64,000 nt of DNA from Alphaproteobacteria bacterium (GTDB lineage: Bacteria; Pseudomonadota; Alphaproteobacteria; CAAGCB01; CAG-977), in NCBI GenBank assembly GCA_017616015.1, contig JAFZYY010000001.1, positions 1 through 64,000 on the forward strand. Reading direction: 5' to 3'. This document shows, in pieces, positions 50,452 to 59,653 of this stretch. The notes beneath the pieces were generated by a model, which worked only from the letters and a program-made list of their open reading frames with translations, was not told the DNA's origin and made no database searches. The translations under genes and the position numbers were made by a program. The stretch's first letter is position 1, and each line of letters opens with the position of its first letter.

Positions 50452-51750
50452 ATGAAAGTCGGAATCATCGGAACGGGCTACGTCGGTTTGCCGACGGGCG
50501 TCGGATTGGCGGAATTGGGGCACGATGTCGTTTGCATTGACGCCATTAAGGAAAAAATCGACGCTCTGAAAGCCGGAAAAATTACGTTGTTTGAAGAAGG
50601 GTTGGAAGAGCTGTTCCATAAAAACGTCGCCGCAGGTAAACTGCACTTTACGTCCGATATGAAAGAAGGCGTACAGAACGCGGATATCGTTATTCTGGCG
50701 GTAGGAACGCCGCCGCACCCCGTTACTAAAGAAGCCGATATGAAATATGTTCATGCCGCCGCGCGCGAACTGTCCCGTCATTTAACAGGCTATACGGTGA
50801 TTGCCAATAAATCCACGGTTCCCGTCGGGACGGGCGATGCCGTGGAACAGATTATCCGCGAAGTCAATCCCGAAGCCGATTTTGACGTCGTTTCCCTGCC
50901 GGAATTTTTGCGCGAAGGATTTGCCGTGCACGACTTTTTCAATCCGGATCGCATCATTGTCGGCGCGAACACGGAAAAGGCGGCCGATACGATTAAGAAA
51001 TTATACGCTCCGTTCGGCGATAAAGCGCATATGCTGTTTGTCAAACGCCGTTCTTCGGAAACAATCAAGTATGCCTCCAACGCATTTTTGGCGATGAAAA
51101 TCCACTATATTAACGAGATGGCGAATTTCTGTGAAAAATCAGGCGCGGACGTGTACGAAGTCGCTAAAGGTATGGGATTGGACACGCGCATCGGCGCTAA
51201 GTTTTTGAATCCGGGGCCGGGATACGGCGGTTCCTGTTTCCCGAAGGATACAAACGCGATGGCGTACATGGCAAAAGGCTATGGCGTGGAAATGTCGCTG
51301 ATTGAAACGACGATCCGCAAAAACGACGCGCGCAAAGTCGAAATGGCCGAACGGATTTTAAAAGCGACGGAAGGCGTTTCAAAACCGAAAATCGCCGTAT
51401 TGGGCTTAGCTTTTAAAGGCGGCACGGACGACTGCCGGGAAAGTCCCGCGATGGAAATCATTTCGGCGTTACTGAAACATGACGTAACGATTACGGCCTA
51501 TGATCCGAAAGCGATGGACACGGCCAAAAAGCTGGTCGGCTCTCAAATTCAATATGCTTCGGACGCTTATGAGGCGGCAAAGGGAGCCGATGTTCTGGCT
51601 GTTTTAACGGAATGGGTTGACTTCAAATCTTTGGATTTGGCAAAGCTTAAAACGCTGTTGAAAACGCCGAAGATCGTCGATTTGCGCAACTTGTTGGATA
51701 AAGCCGAAGCCGAACGGCTGGGTTTTGAATATCAGGGGATCGGGCGGTAA
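50452..51750 (+). CDS. ugd: UDP-glucose 6-dehydrogenase
   Basis: This 432-residue enzyme oxidises UDP-glucose (or a related sugar nucleotide) to the uronic acid. The NAD motif is GTGYVG (7-12) and the catalytic Cys262 lies in GPGYGGSCFPKD. ATG 50452 follows AAGGAA; an upstream TTG at 50434 is in frame but less likely. The product feeds capsule, LPS or exopolysaccharide synthesis. Monocistronic, convergent with nnrDE. Confidence 0.96.
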   Translation: MKVGIIGTGYVGLPTGVGLAELGHDVVCIDAIKEKIDALKAGKITLFEEGLEELFHKNVAAGKLHFTSDMKEGVQNADIVILAVGTPPHPVTKEADMKYVHAAARELSRHLTGYTVIANKSTVPVGTGDAVEQIIREVNPEADFDVVSLPEFLREGFAVHDFFNPDRIIVGANTEKAADTIKKLYAPFGDKAHMLFVKRRSSETIKYASNAFLAMKIHYINEMANFCEKSGADVYEVAKGMGLDTRIGAKFLNPGPGYGGSCFPKDTNAMAYMAKGYGVEMSLIETTIRKNDARKVEMAERILKATEGVSKPKIAVLGLAFKGGTDDCRESPAMEIISALLKHDVTITAYDPKAMDTAKKLVGSQIQYASDAYEAAKGADVLAVLTEWVDFKSLDLAKLKTLLKTPKIVDLRNLLDKAEAERLGFEYQGIGR

Positions 51751-51791
51751 GATTACCCCTTCATTTTCATTGTGTCCGGGGCGGTAACGCG

Positions 51792-53210
51792 TCACTCTTT
51801 TAAACAAGCGATAATATCTTCCGCAATCAGATTTTCACCGGCTTTTTCCGCAGCGCGGGAATGTAGCCAAACGCCTGCGCAGGCGGCTTCAAAAGGCGGC
51901 AGGCCTTTCGCCAGCATGGCGCCGATGATGCCGTCCAGAACGTCTCCGCTACCGGCGGTGGCCAAATCAAAGCAGTTTGTCGAATTGATAGCGGCTTTTC
52001 CTTGCGGTGAGGCGATAATCGTGTCGGCGCCTTTTAAAACGACCGTGCACCCCAAGGCTTTGGCGGCGGTTAAAGCCTGAAACAGTCTGTTTTCGCCTTT
52101 CAATTCGGGGAACAGCAGGTTAAATTCGCCGCTGTGGGGCGTAATAACGGCATTGGCGCGTTTGCGTATTCCTTTAATAAACGGCAAAGCTCCCGCATCG
52201 GCGACAAAGGGCTTTCCGGTATTGGCAATCAGATGCAGGAACGCTTTAGTATCGTCTTCTTTATCCGCTCCCATGCCGATGACGGCGGCGGAGATTTTGT
52301 CCGAAGTGATTTGACCGGCAAAGACTTCAGCTGTATCCGCCGTTTGAAGCACCGTGCCCGCCGTGTCCGCCGCAAAAACCGGATAAGCCTGTGTCGAACA
52401 GGAAACGGCGGTCAGTCCGGCGCCCGCGCGACGGCAGGCGAGAGCGGCCAGCCGGGCGGCTCCCGTCATTTTTCCCGCGCGGATCAGGACGGCTCCGCGG
52501 GAATATTTGTGATCGTAAGGCGTCGCGTCCGGCAAAGCAAAAAGCCCGGGCGTATTTTCATATAAAGAAACTCCCGTGTGTCTGACGATTTCATCGGGAA
52601 TGCCGATCGGACAAACAACCAACCGACCGGCGTACTCTTTTCCGGGATACAGAAAATGCCCGATTTTCGGCCGGCAAAAAGTAATCGTCATATCACAGAA
52701 CGGAGCAGTTTCCAAAACTTCTCCCGTATCGGCGTGAATGCCGCTGGGAATATCCAAAGCGACGCAAGGCAAATCGGTTTCGTTGAACGCGTTGAAAAAG
52801 TCGGCGATGTCACTGTGAACCGGTCTGGATAAACCGATGCCGAAAACGGCGTCAACGATCAGTCCGCTTGTTTTATTTAATTGTTTTAACCGTTTGAAAG
52901 ACATCTGCCGTTTAATACCGTGAAACTTTTCGGCGTTTATGCGCGCGCCGGCGGACAGTTTTTTTTCGTTGCCGGCCAAAGCGACTTCAACCGGCCAGCC
53001 CCATTGCTGCAAAATGCGCGCGACGACAAAGCCGTCTCCGCCGTTGTTTCCCGTTCCGCATAAAACCAGAACGGGCGCTTTGCGATAATTCTTTGAAATC
53101 TGGCAGGCGGCGGCAAAACCGGCGTTTTCCATCAGCTGTATTTCCGGCATGATTTTTGCATGGCATTCTTTGTCGGCAGAATACATTTGGTCGGCGGTTA
53201 ATATTTCCAT
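51792..53210 (-). CDS. nnr: Bifunctional NAD(P)H-hydrate epimerase/dehydratase
   Basis: This 472-residue fusion repairs hydrated NAD(P)H. The N-terminal YjeF_N epimerase has GTGNNGGDG (52-60). The C-terminal ADP-dependent dehydratase (carbohydrate-kinase fold) has TPHSGEFNLLFP and AGSGD (419-423) with the catalytic Asp423. Fusion of the two is the rule in proteobacteria. Divergent from the Nudix gene. Confidence 0.96.
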   Translation of the reverse strand: MEILTADQMYSADKECHAKIMPEIQLMENAGFAAACQISKNYRKAPVLVLCGTGNNGGDGFVVARILQQWGWPVEVALAGNEKKLSAGARINAEKFHGIKRQMSFKRLKQLNKTSGLIVDAVFGIGLSRPVHSDIADFFNAFNETDLPCVALDIPSGIHADTGEVLETAPFCDMTITFCRPKIGHFLYPGKEYAGRLVVCPIGIPDEIVRHTGVSLYENTPGLFALPDATPYDHKYSRGAVLIRAGKMTGAARLAALACRRAGAGLTAVSCSTQAYPVFAADTAGTVLQTADTAEVFAGQITSDKISAAVIGMGADKEDDTKAFLHLIANTGKPFVADAGALPFIKGIRKRANAVITPHSGEFNLLFPELKGENRLFQALTAAKALGCTVVLKGADTIIASPQGKAAINSTNCFDLATAGSGDVLDGIIGAMLAKGLPPFEAACAGVWLHSRAAEKAGENLIAEDIIACLKE

Positions 53211-53231
53211 GAGGCGAGCTCCTTGAAAAAT

Positions 53232-53262
53232 TTGAGTTTTGTTAATCTTTGTTCTCTATACT
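53232..53262 (+). promoter_or_regulatory. Candidate promoter of the Nudix-lipoprotein operon
   Basis: TATACT at 53257-53262 is a good -10; TTGAGT at 53232-53237 is the best -35 but the 19-bp spacer is long. GGAGGA at 53278-53283 precedes the ATG at 53295. Confidence 0.45.
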
Positions 53263-53294
53263 ATACCCATTTTCGTCGGAGGAAAATTTAAAAT

Positions 53295-53909
53295 ATGGTC
53301 GACAGAAAGCTTGAAAATATAGAGGTTGTGAAAACAACTCCCCTGTATAAAAAGTTTTTCAGGGTGGACGAATATTCTTTTAAATATCCCCTCTATAACG
53401 GAAAAATGAGCGGCGTCGTTAAAAGAGAAGTCATGAATCGCGGCAATGCCGCCGGCGTTTTGCTGTACGATCCCGACAGAGAAGAGTTGGTTTTCGTAGA
53501 GCAGATTCGCATAGGGGCTTTTATCGCGGGCGAAAATCCGTGGGTTTTGGAGTGCGCGGCAGGAATTATCGAAGCGGGGGAAACGCCCGAACATGTCGCC
53601 GTGCGCGAAGCTGAAGAGGAAGTCGGCGCAAAGGTTTCGGCTTTGGAGCCGATTACGTCGTATTTTTCTTCGCCCGGCGGACTTTCCGAAAAGATTTACA
53701 TGTTTTGCGGGCGGGTTGACGCGGCGCATGTCGCGAAGTATGGCGGTTTGCCATCGGAAAATGAAGATATCCGCGTTGTTGTCGTGCCTGTCGGAGACGC
53801 CGAAAAAATGCTGGCGGAAGGCCGGTTTAACAACGCTTTGGCGATCATTTCCATGCAATGGTTTATGATCAATCGGGAAAAATTACGGAAAAAATGGGGG
53901 AAACTATGA
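53295..53909 (+). CDS. nudF: Nudix hydrolase, ADP-ribose pyrophosphatase-like
   Basis: This 204-residue protein has the complete Nudix box: Gly90, Glu96, Arg104, Glu105, Glu108 and Glu109 up to Gly111 (REAEEEVG). The surrounding sequence (VFVEQIRIGAF, LECAAGIIEAGE, SPGGLSEKIYMFCGRVD) fits the ADP-ribose/NDP-sugar hydrolase group (NudF/GDP-mannose NudK type). It would clear ADP-ribose, which fits the NAD(P)H-repair gene next door. Its stop overlaps the lipoprotein start by 4 nt (ATGA). Confidence 0.9.
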   Translation: MVDRKLENIEVVKTTPLYKKFFRVDEYSFKYPLYNGKMSGVVKREVMNRGNAAGVLLYDPDREELVFVEQIRIGAFIAGENPWVLECAAGIIEAGETPEHVAVREAEEEVGAKVSALEPITSYFSSPGGLSEKIYMFCGRVDAAHVAKYGGLPSENEDIRVVVVPVGDAEKMLAEGRFNNALAIISMQWFMINREKLRKKWGKL

Positions 53910-55069
53910 AAATACGTCGAAAATTATCCGGAACGGTCAGTACCGCCGTTTTAACCGTATCCACTTTGATTTGCGGCTGTTCGACACCGGGCGATTCTTT
54001 GTTTAAAACGAAGACGGAGCAGGCTATCCTGCATTGGTCGACCGGCCATGACGAAGAGGCCGTTCATTATGCGCAGCAAGCGTTGCAAAATCACCCGGAC
54101 GATGTTTACGCAATGGTTATCGCAGGCATGTCGTATGAAAGACTGGGTTATCCCAATCAGGCCAAAGCGCTGTATGAGCAAGCCGCAAGCCTTGATACGG
54201 CTGATGTCGGCATCTTTGGCTCCATGCGCAATTTGCCTCCGGAGGAATTAAAGAAAACCGCGGCGAACAGATTGGCCGCTTTAAGTCTGCCACAAACGCC
54301 GCTGGCGGTTATCGATCCGAAAGCCGAAGGCCGGGCTGTCTTTACGCAGGCAGGCTTTCCGGCTCAGCCCGAAAAGGTGAAAGAAAAAAATAACGAACAG
54401 GAAACGATTAAAGGCGGATTGGATATGCTTGAAGAAGGCGATCGCAATATCGTTCTGCGCTTTTTGATCTTTACGCGTTTGCGCGATGAAAAATACGTGA
54501 CGCCGGACGAATGGCTGTCGCGTCGAACCGTTAATCTGGGCGGATTATTGCCTTATACGCTGACGCCCGCCGCTAAAGGATTGGATTTGCCGTCACCGAC
54601 GGGCGACGTGATTGTCGGGCGTTTGAACGCTTTGCGCGAAGCATTGGAAATGCGCGCGATTACGCCGCGTGAACATGCCGCCGAGCGTGAAATCATTCTG
54701 GAAGCGTTGTTGCCGTCTAATCCGTTTTACCGTATGGACGCGGTGCCTCCGCCGCGCGATATTTTAGAAGGTGCCACGGCGTTGCGGCGTATCGAGATGT
54801 TGCAGAATCTTGGCTTAATCACTCCGGAAGAAGCCAAGAAAGAAAAAGACGCGATTGAAAAACTGACATATGCCAAAATCGGCATGTCCGGCGGAGACGG
54901 AAAACCGAACGAAGCCGCGGCAAAGTGTATTCAAAAATGCCTGAGCGCTCCGGCAACGCCTTGTCCGGCCGCGGCAAAGCCTGCCGCTAAACCGGCGGCG
55001 AAAAAAGCGAAAGCCAAAAAAGCTGCTGTCGCTCCGGTTAAAAAGAAAAGCGCTTGCCCGTGCGAGTAA
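53906..55069 (+). CDS. TPR lipoprotein
   Basis: From ATG 53906 the product has 387 residues. A lipoprotein signal ends in LICGC with Cys25 as the lipidation site. One or two TPR units follow (EEAVHYAQQALQNHPDDVYAMVIAGMSYERLGYPNQAKALYEQA, residues 48-91), then an uncharacterised region and an Ala/Lys/Pro-rich tail (AAKPAAKPAAKKAKAKKAA) ending in SACPCE. The basic tail may bind peptidoglycan or other polyanions. Translation is coupled to the Nudix gene (ATGA overlap). The open frame upstream of 53906 lies inside the Nudix gene. Confidence 0.82.
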   Translation: MKIRRKLSGTVSTAVLTVSTLICGCSTPGDSLFKTKTEQAILHWSTGHDEEAVHYAQQALQNHPDDVYAMVIAGMSYERLGYPNQAKALYEQAASLDTADVGIFGSMRNLPPEELKKTAANRLAALSLPQTPLAVIDPKAEGRAVFTQAGFPAQPEKVKEKNNEQETIKGGLDMLEEGDRNIVLRFLIFTRLRDEKYVTPDEWLSRRTVNLGGLLPYTLTPAAKGLDLPSPTGDVIVGRLNALREALEMRAITPREHAAEREIILEALLPSNPFYRMDAVPPPRDILEGATALRRIEMLQNLGLITPEEAKKEKDAIEKLTYAKIGMSGGDGKPNEAAAKCIQKCLSAPATPCPAAAKPAAKPAAKKAKAKKAAVAPVKKKSACPCE

Positions 55070-55084
55070 ATGAAATGAGGTAAC

Positions 55085-55861
55085 ATGTTTTCAACCCCTG
55101 TCGCTTTTGCATTATTGCTGTCATTAGCGGCAGGGGTTTCGACTGTTCTGGGCAGCGTGTTAATTTTTTTTACTTCCGCAAAGAACGAACGTCTGCTGTC
55201 TGTTTCTTTAGGATTGGCCGCCGGCGTGATGCTTGGCATTTCTTTTATGGATCTTTATCCTCAGGCAGAGCTTCTTTTTAAAACCGCTTTTCCCGGAAAA
55301 CAAGCCGTTTTGGCCGCCGTTTTTTGTTTGTCGGCCGGTGTGTTCGCCGCCTCGATGCTTGATAAACTTGTGCCGCATGAAGCTTTCGATGCTCAGACGG
55401 GGGAAGCTCCCCATAAAAATCTGTACCGAACCGGCATGCTGTCTGTGGCGGTCATCGGTCTGCATAACTTTCCGGAGGGGATAGCGACGTTTATGGCCGG
55501 CTATAAAGATCCTTCTCTGGGACTGTCCGTCGCCGCGGCGGTGGCGCTGCATAATATTCCGGAAGGCATTTCGGTCGCCATGCCTGTTTATTATTCTTCC
55601 CGTAGCAAAAGACGGGCGGTTTTTTATACGTTTCTTTCAGGAATAGCGGAACCTTTAGGAGCTTTAGCGGCTTTTTGGATATTACGGCCGTTTATCAATG
55701 ATACGATTTTGGCCGCTGTTTTTGCCGGCATTTCAGGAATGATGATTTATGTGGCGATAGAAGAACTTATTCCTTCTTCACGTCAGTACGGACATGATCG
55801 GGACGCTCTGCAGGCAACGTTCGCGGGGATCTGTTTAATGCCGCTGTTTAATGCGTTTTAA
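55085..55861 (+). CDS. zupT: Zinc transporter ZupT (ZIP family)
   Basis: The 258-residue protein has eight hydrophobic segments and the two ZIP metal-site motifs HNFPEG (127-132) and HNIPEG (156-161). It imports zinc and other divalent metals. GAGGT lies before the ATG, 15 nt after the lipoprotein gene, so it may be the third gene of that operon. Its stop is one base from the stop of the convergent ankyrin gene. Confidence 0.95.
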   Translation: MFSTPVAFALLLSLAAGVSTVLGSVLIFFTSAKNERLLSVSLGLAAGVMLGISFMDLYPQAELLFKTAFPGKQAVLAAVFCLSAGVFAASMLDKLVPHEAFDAQTGEAPHKNLYRTGMLSVAVIGLHNFPEGIATFMAGYKDPSLGLSVAAAVALHNIPEGISVAMPVYYSSRSKRRAVFYTFLSGIAEPLGALAAFWILRPFINDTILAAVFAGISGMMIYVAIEELIPSSRQYGHDRDALQATFAGICLMPLFNAF

Positions 55862-55862
55862 G

Positions 55863-56396
55863 CTATATTTTAAGCTGATTCGGAATATCCGTACCGAAGA
55901 AAGAGGAATTTAAAATAACGTAATCTTCCGCTGTTTTATTCGTTTTGTCTTTGATCTTTTTGTCCGCCCCGTTTTCAAGCAGCATTGTGATTATGTCGGG
56001 GTTTGAGTTAAAAGCGGCCGCTAACATTAATGCGCTTTGTCCTTCTTCATTCACGTCGTTGATTTCAATTCCCTGATTTAAAAGGAATTGAATTACGTCG
56101 GGATTCGTATTGCTTTTGGCGGCGACATGCAAAAGAGTCTGACCGGCTACTTTTTGCCGAATATCAATGCCGTTTGCTATTGTTTGTTGGATTTCTTCGA
56201 CGGTTCCGTCTTCAATGACCTGAATCAGCAAATTGGCCGCGCTGTTGCTTTTAATACGCGATCTGCTTTCCTCTTCTTCTTCAACGTCCGGGATTCCTTT
56301 CAGCTCTTTGTATTCTGATTCGGAAAGAGTCGGTTTAAATTTTATAAATAAAATTAAAACGAGAAAAGCAACGCCAGCGGTTATAAATCCAGACAT
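55863..56396 (-). CDS. Membrane-anchored ankyrin-repeat protein
   Basis: From ATG 56396 (after AGGGGA) the product has 177 residues: an N-terminal membrane helix (GFITAGVAFLVLILFIKF), an acidic linker, and three ankyrin repeats (TLLHVAAKSNTNPDVIQFLLNQG; SALMLAAAFNSNPDIITMLLENG). The open frame upstream adds 16 residues without a better start signal. Ankyrin repeats bind partner proteins; the partner is unknown. Monocistronic. Confidence 0.87.
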   Translation of the reverse strand: MSGFITAGVAFLVLILFIKFKPTLSESEYKELKGIPDVEEEEESRSRIKSNSAANLLIQVIEDGTVEEIQQTIANGIDIRQKVAGQTLLHVAAKSNTNPDVIQFLLNQGIEINDVNEEGQSALMLAAAFNSNPDIITMLLENGADKKIKDKTNKTAEDYVILNSSFFGTDIPNQLKI

Positions 56397-56515
56397 AAAA
56401 ATCCCCTGATAATTCGAAAGGTTGATTTTATACGGAGAGAACATACAACAAAAAGCCTCTCCTTACCTATCTTTATAAGAGGATAGGCGTATCTGTCAAT
56501 TTTTATTTGTGAAAG

Positions 56516-56537
56516 GCCGGCATTGGTATGTGCCGGC
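56516..56537 (-). terminator. Hairpin after the nitroreductase gene
   Basis: GCCGGCA/TGCCGGC form a 7-bp stem (56516-56522 with 56531-56537) 13 nt past the stop. There is only a weak T-rich stretch beyond it, so termination is uncertain. Confidence 0.5.
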
Positions 56538-56549
56538 GCATGGCGGGTG

Positions 56550-57155
56550 TTATTCTTTTTCGTATCCGATCGCCTGCGTGACGATGACTCGCTGTCCGGC
56601 CGGCAACTGTATGGCTTTAGTCACGGCTTCCTTATCAAACATGGCGCGCACAACGCAACCTAAATCGGTGACGCCGGCGTAAAGTTCGACGTTTTGATAG
56701 GCGGAGCCGGCATGCATTACGGAAAAGTTGTGATCTTTATCACTGCCGGCATAAATCAGAACGACGGGAACATCTTTCATAAAGCTTTGCGTGCCGAAAG
56801 CATACATGATGTTTTCCGCCGTCATCTGTTTTAATTCATTTTCGTCAGCTTTGTACAGCCAAACGCCGTCTTTGTTCGCGACATAGACGGATAAGTCTTT
56901 CGCGTTGCGCGCGGTCGGAATGGTACGCCGTCCGTCATCGCGATTGACGCCGTAGGCTACCCAAAGAATATTGCTCAGCGTTTGCATATCCAAATCCTTT
57001 TTTTCATAAGTGCGTACGGATTTGCGATTTTTCAGCGCGTCATACAAAGTGGCTTTTGTATCGATTTGGGGCTTGGGCAGTTTGATGACTTCCAAAGCCT
57101 GCGCGTTTGAAGCGATTAATCCGATGAATAAAGATAAGACGAATAATTTTTTCAT
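56550..57155 (-). CDS. Exported nitroreductase-family protein (SagB-like)
   Basis: This 201-residue protein has a signal peptide (MKKLFVLSLFIGLIASNAQA) and a nitroreductase domain of the SagB/thcOx type: RKSVRTYEKKDLDMQTLSNILWVAYGVNR (residues 44-72), TARNAKDLSVYV, and HAGSAYQNVELYAGVTDLGCVVR. FMN-dependent enzymes of this family reduce or dehydrogenate small molecules. A secreted form is unusual because the flavin must be loaded outside the cytosol or the signal is a Tat or Sec variant; no twin Arg is seen. Monocistronic. Confidence 0.85.
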   Translation of the reverse strand: MKKLFVLSLFIGLIASNAQALEVIKLPKPQIDTKATLYDALKNRKSVRTYEKKDLDMQTLSNILWVAYGVNRDDGRRTIPTARNAKDLSVYVANKDGVWLYKADENELKQMTAENIMYAFGTQSFMKDVPVVLIYAGSDKDHNFSVMHAGSAYQNVELYAGVTDLGCVVRAMFDKEAVTKAIQLPAGQRVIVTQAIGYEKE

Positions 57156-57250
57156 GGTTCCTCCGACTGAATAAGGCTGATTTTCTTTACTGTAGACGGT
57201 TTAAGAAAAAAACATAAGCGTTTTTTTATGCCTAAAAACAAGAAAATACA

Positions 57251-57296
57251 AAAAACCCCCGTTTCTTTGTTTGTTTTCGTGAAACAGGGGCTTTTT
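57251..57296 (-). terminator. Terminator of the helicase operon
   Basis: An imperfect stem (57251-57265 with 57281-57296; CCCC.GTTTC with GAAAC.GGGG) has a 15-nt loop and a T-run reading leftwards. It lies 27 nt past the helicase stop. Confidence 0.75.
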
Positions 57297-57322
57297 GTAT
57301 AACAGATTTCTAACGACAGTAT

Positions 57323-59629
57323 CTATTTTCCGTAGGTATTGTCTATTTTCTGCTGGATAATTTTATCATTTAAGATTTTGTTGTTGTTATTGCCGAAAGC
57401 GCTTATTCTGGAGGTCAACGACGCTACCTGCGGGTTTTCCTGAGCTGCCTGCGTATATACTTTATTTATTTTGAAATTTACGGTTTTCCGAGAGCTGCTT
57501 TTCGCGCTGTTTTGATCTGTCGGTATCAAACTTTCTTTTGCGGCTTTCTTTAATCGTTCGTCTTGAGCCGCAGAGATGTTTCTTTCTTCAATGAATTGAT
57601 ATGTGGACTGTTCATAGAAAGCCGCTTTGTCAACGCCGGATTCAAAAAGAATTTTAAATTTAGCTGTTCCTTTATGACGGCTTGCTCCGACCAGAATTTC
57701 ACCGCCTTGCCACAGAGCTTGCGTTTCTTTCCGGACAAGCATTTCAACCGGGCCGCTATGCGACAAACCCTGCGTTGATTTGGCATCCAAGGCATAGGCG
57801 AATTTGCAGTCTTTCGGCATTCCGCCGTTTTTCTGGGCGGCTTCCACATCGGCCGGAGTGGCTAAACGTTTCGTTCCGTCTTTGAAAATAATCGGTTCGC
57901 CGACATGCAGGGGTTCCGGTTCGTCTCCTTCTTTTTTGCCGTAACGCTCCGCGCGGACGGCTTTGTTGAAGTCTTCCGCTTCTTTCTCTGTGACCGTGAT
58001 TGCCAGAGGTCCTTTTTTGAAACCTTTTCCGGTGAGCCCGGCTAATTTTCCTTCCGCTTTTTCGATTTTTTCCGGATCAGCGTTTTGTTCGCGCAGATCT
58101 TTCAATTCCTTAAAAGCCGTTTCAATGTCTTGCGCTGTTTTTGAAATGTCCGTCTGAGCATATTTGTGAGCGACCGTTTCATAGAAAGTTTCAACTTGCG
58201 CTTCGGCATCTGCAAGTTGTTTTGCGGAGACGCCTTTTACCTGAGGCTCCACTTCTTCAACGCGTCCCAATGCGTCATAAGCGCAGGCACCCATTTTCTG
58301 ACAAACCATAACGGCGGCCAAATAGCGCGTCATCTTTTTGGGATCCGTGATGGGCTCTTTGGAATCGCCTTCTTCTTTTCCGGCTGCTTTCGCTTCATCT
58401 TTGCTGTAGGTATTGAGTTCGGATTTCTGACCTTCTTCAATAATACTGTTTAAGTCTTTTTTATGCATTGTCTCGGCTTCTTTAGCCAGATCAGCAATAA
58501 ATTTCATCAATTTGATTTCTTTTTCCGTTTTGTCCGGATATTTGTCTTTATCTGCATTATCGACTGTATACGTTTCCTCAATATATTCGGAAAGTCCGCC
58601 GATTTCTCCGTTTTTGGTTGTGTATTCGAACTTAATGCCGCTGCCTTTTCCGGCGTTGATGGCTTCTTTTAAGAAATCGTTGGCCAATTCGGTATTAATG
58701 GAACAGTTTTCTTCCATACTGTTATTTTGGCCGTTATAAATGCCGGAAGTAATGGCTTTTTCAGCAAGCAATCCCTGTCTGTAAACATACGGCGCATTAA
58801 CGTAAGCCGGAGTGTCTCTCATGCTTTCGACTAACAAGGCAAACGGCTGATTGCCCTTTGCAGGCGGTATTTGACGACAATCGCCCGCTAGAATAACTCT
58901 TCCCGGAGCTTCGTTTAAAACCCAGCACAATTCCTCATCGTCCAACAGTCCGGCTTCGTCAACGATTAAAATAACGGGAGGGTTTTGTTTCTTTGCTTCC
59001 TGCCAAGCGTTCCACCCCTCGGTTCCTTTAGTCATCATTTCTTTTATGGAGTACATTCCCTGCGGTTTGGAAATGATGTCGTCTTTTTTCCTTTCTTCCG
59101 TAACTTCTTCTTCCTTAACTTTTCGCGTCATATCATCGCGCAAATCTTTTCCGGCTGTGGCCGTTGCTCCCGCACAGAAAATGCCTTCGCGCTGTTCATC
59201 AAGACCTAATGCTTGGGCGGTTACATTCAAACCGAAAGATTTTCCCGCTCCGGGGCCGCCGTCTAAAATGACCAAATCAGGGCCGGCAGCTACTTTTTCT
59301 CCGATTGTCGATGCTGTTTCTCTCTTTTTTCTTCTTCCCGGAGATTTTACGGTGCTTTCCAATTTTTTTACGGCGAGGTCGATAATTTTTTCTTCGTTTT
59401 GTTTTTGTGCTGCTTTAACGCTTTCAAAGGCAGAGTTTAAATATTCGTCTGAAGAAAATTTAGCGCGTTGTTCCGGCGTCAAACCGCCCATCGCGTTAAT
59501 TCTTTCCAAAGCCTTGGCTTTGAAGTTGTCCAGACCTAAAGCGGCAAGCTCATGAAAAATATGGTACTCGAGTCTGTCTTCGGGGGATAATTTTAAAAGT
59601 TCTTCGTTTGTTAAAGGATATTTTTCCAT
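57323..59629 (-). CDS. Stand-alone TraA/RecD-like superfamily 1 helicase
   Basis: The 768-residue protein has the SF1B motifs in order: Walker A GGPGAGKS (124-131), Walker B ILIVDEA with Asp224 and Glu225, motif III GDCRQIPP (249-256), motif IV YRQ (283-285), motif V TQGLSH (619-624) and motif VI GASRHKG (648-654). This is the AAA_30/UvrD_C_2 layout of the helicase half of TraA/MobA relaxases and RecD. The relaxase domain is absent. The N-terminal 110 residues are helical and unknown, and 290-560 is a charged Lys/Glu-rich insertion. It ends with an Asn/Lys-rich tail. Expected: ATP-driven 5'-3' movement on DNA. It follows the 140-residue gene by 24 nt, so the two form an operon. Confidence 0.85.
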   Translation of the reverse strand: MEKYPLTNEELLKLSPEDRLEYHIFHELAALGLDNFKAKALERINAMGGLTPEQRAKFSSDEYLNSAFESVKAAQKQNEEKIIDLAVKKLESTVKSPGRRKKRETASTIGEKVAAGPDLVILDGGPGAGKSFGLNVTAQALGLDEQREGIFCAGATATAGKDLRDDMTRKVKEEEVTEERKKDDIISKPQGMYSIKEMMTKGTEGWNAWQEAKKQNPPVILIVDEAGLLDDEELCWVLNEAPGRVILAGDCRQIPPAKGNQPFALLVESMRDTPAYVNAPYVYRQGLLAEKAITSGIYNGQNNSMEENCSINTELANDFLKEAINAGKGSGIKFEYTTKNGEIGGLSEYIEETYTVDNADKDKYPDKTEKEIKLMKFIADLAKEAETMHKKDLNSIIEEGQKSELNTYSKDEAKAAGKEEGDSKEPITDPKKMTRYLAAVMVCQKMGACAYDALGRVEEVEPQVKGVSAKQLADAEAQVETFYETVAHKYAQTDISKTAQDIETAFKELKDLREQNADPEKIEKAEGKLAGLTGKGFKKGPLAITVTEKEAEDFNKAVRAERYGKKEGDEPEPLHVGEPIIFKDGTKRLATPADVEAAQKNGGMPKDCKFAYALDAKSTQGLSHSGPVEMLVRKETQALWQGGEILVGASRHKGTAKFKILFESGVDKAAFYEQSTYQFIEERNISAAQDERLKKAAKESLIPTDQNSAKSSSRKTVNFKINKVYTQAAQENPQVASLTSRISAFGNNNNKILNDKIIQQKIDNTYGK

Positions 59630-59653
59630 AATATAAAATCTCCGATTAAAAGA

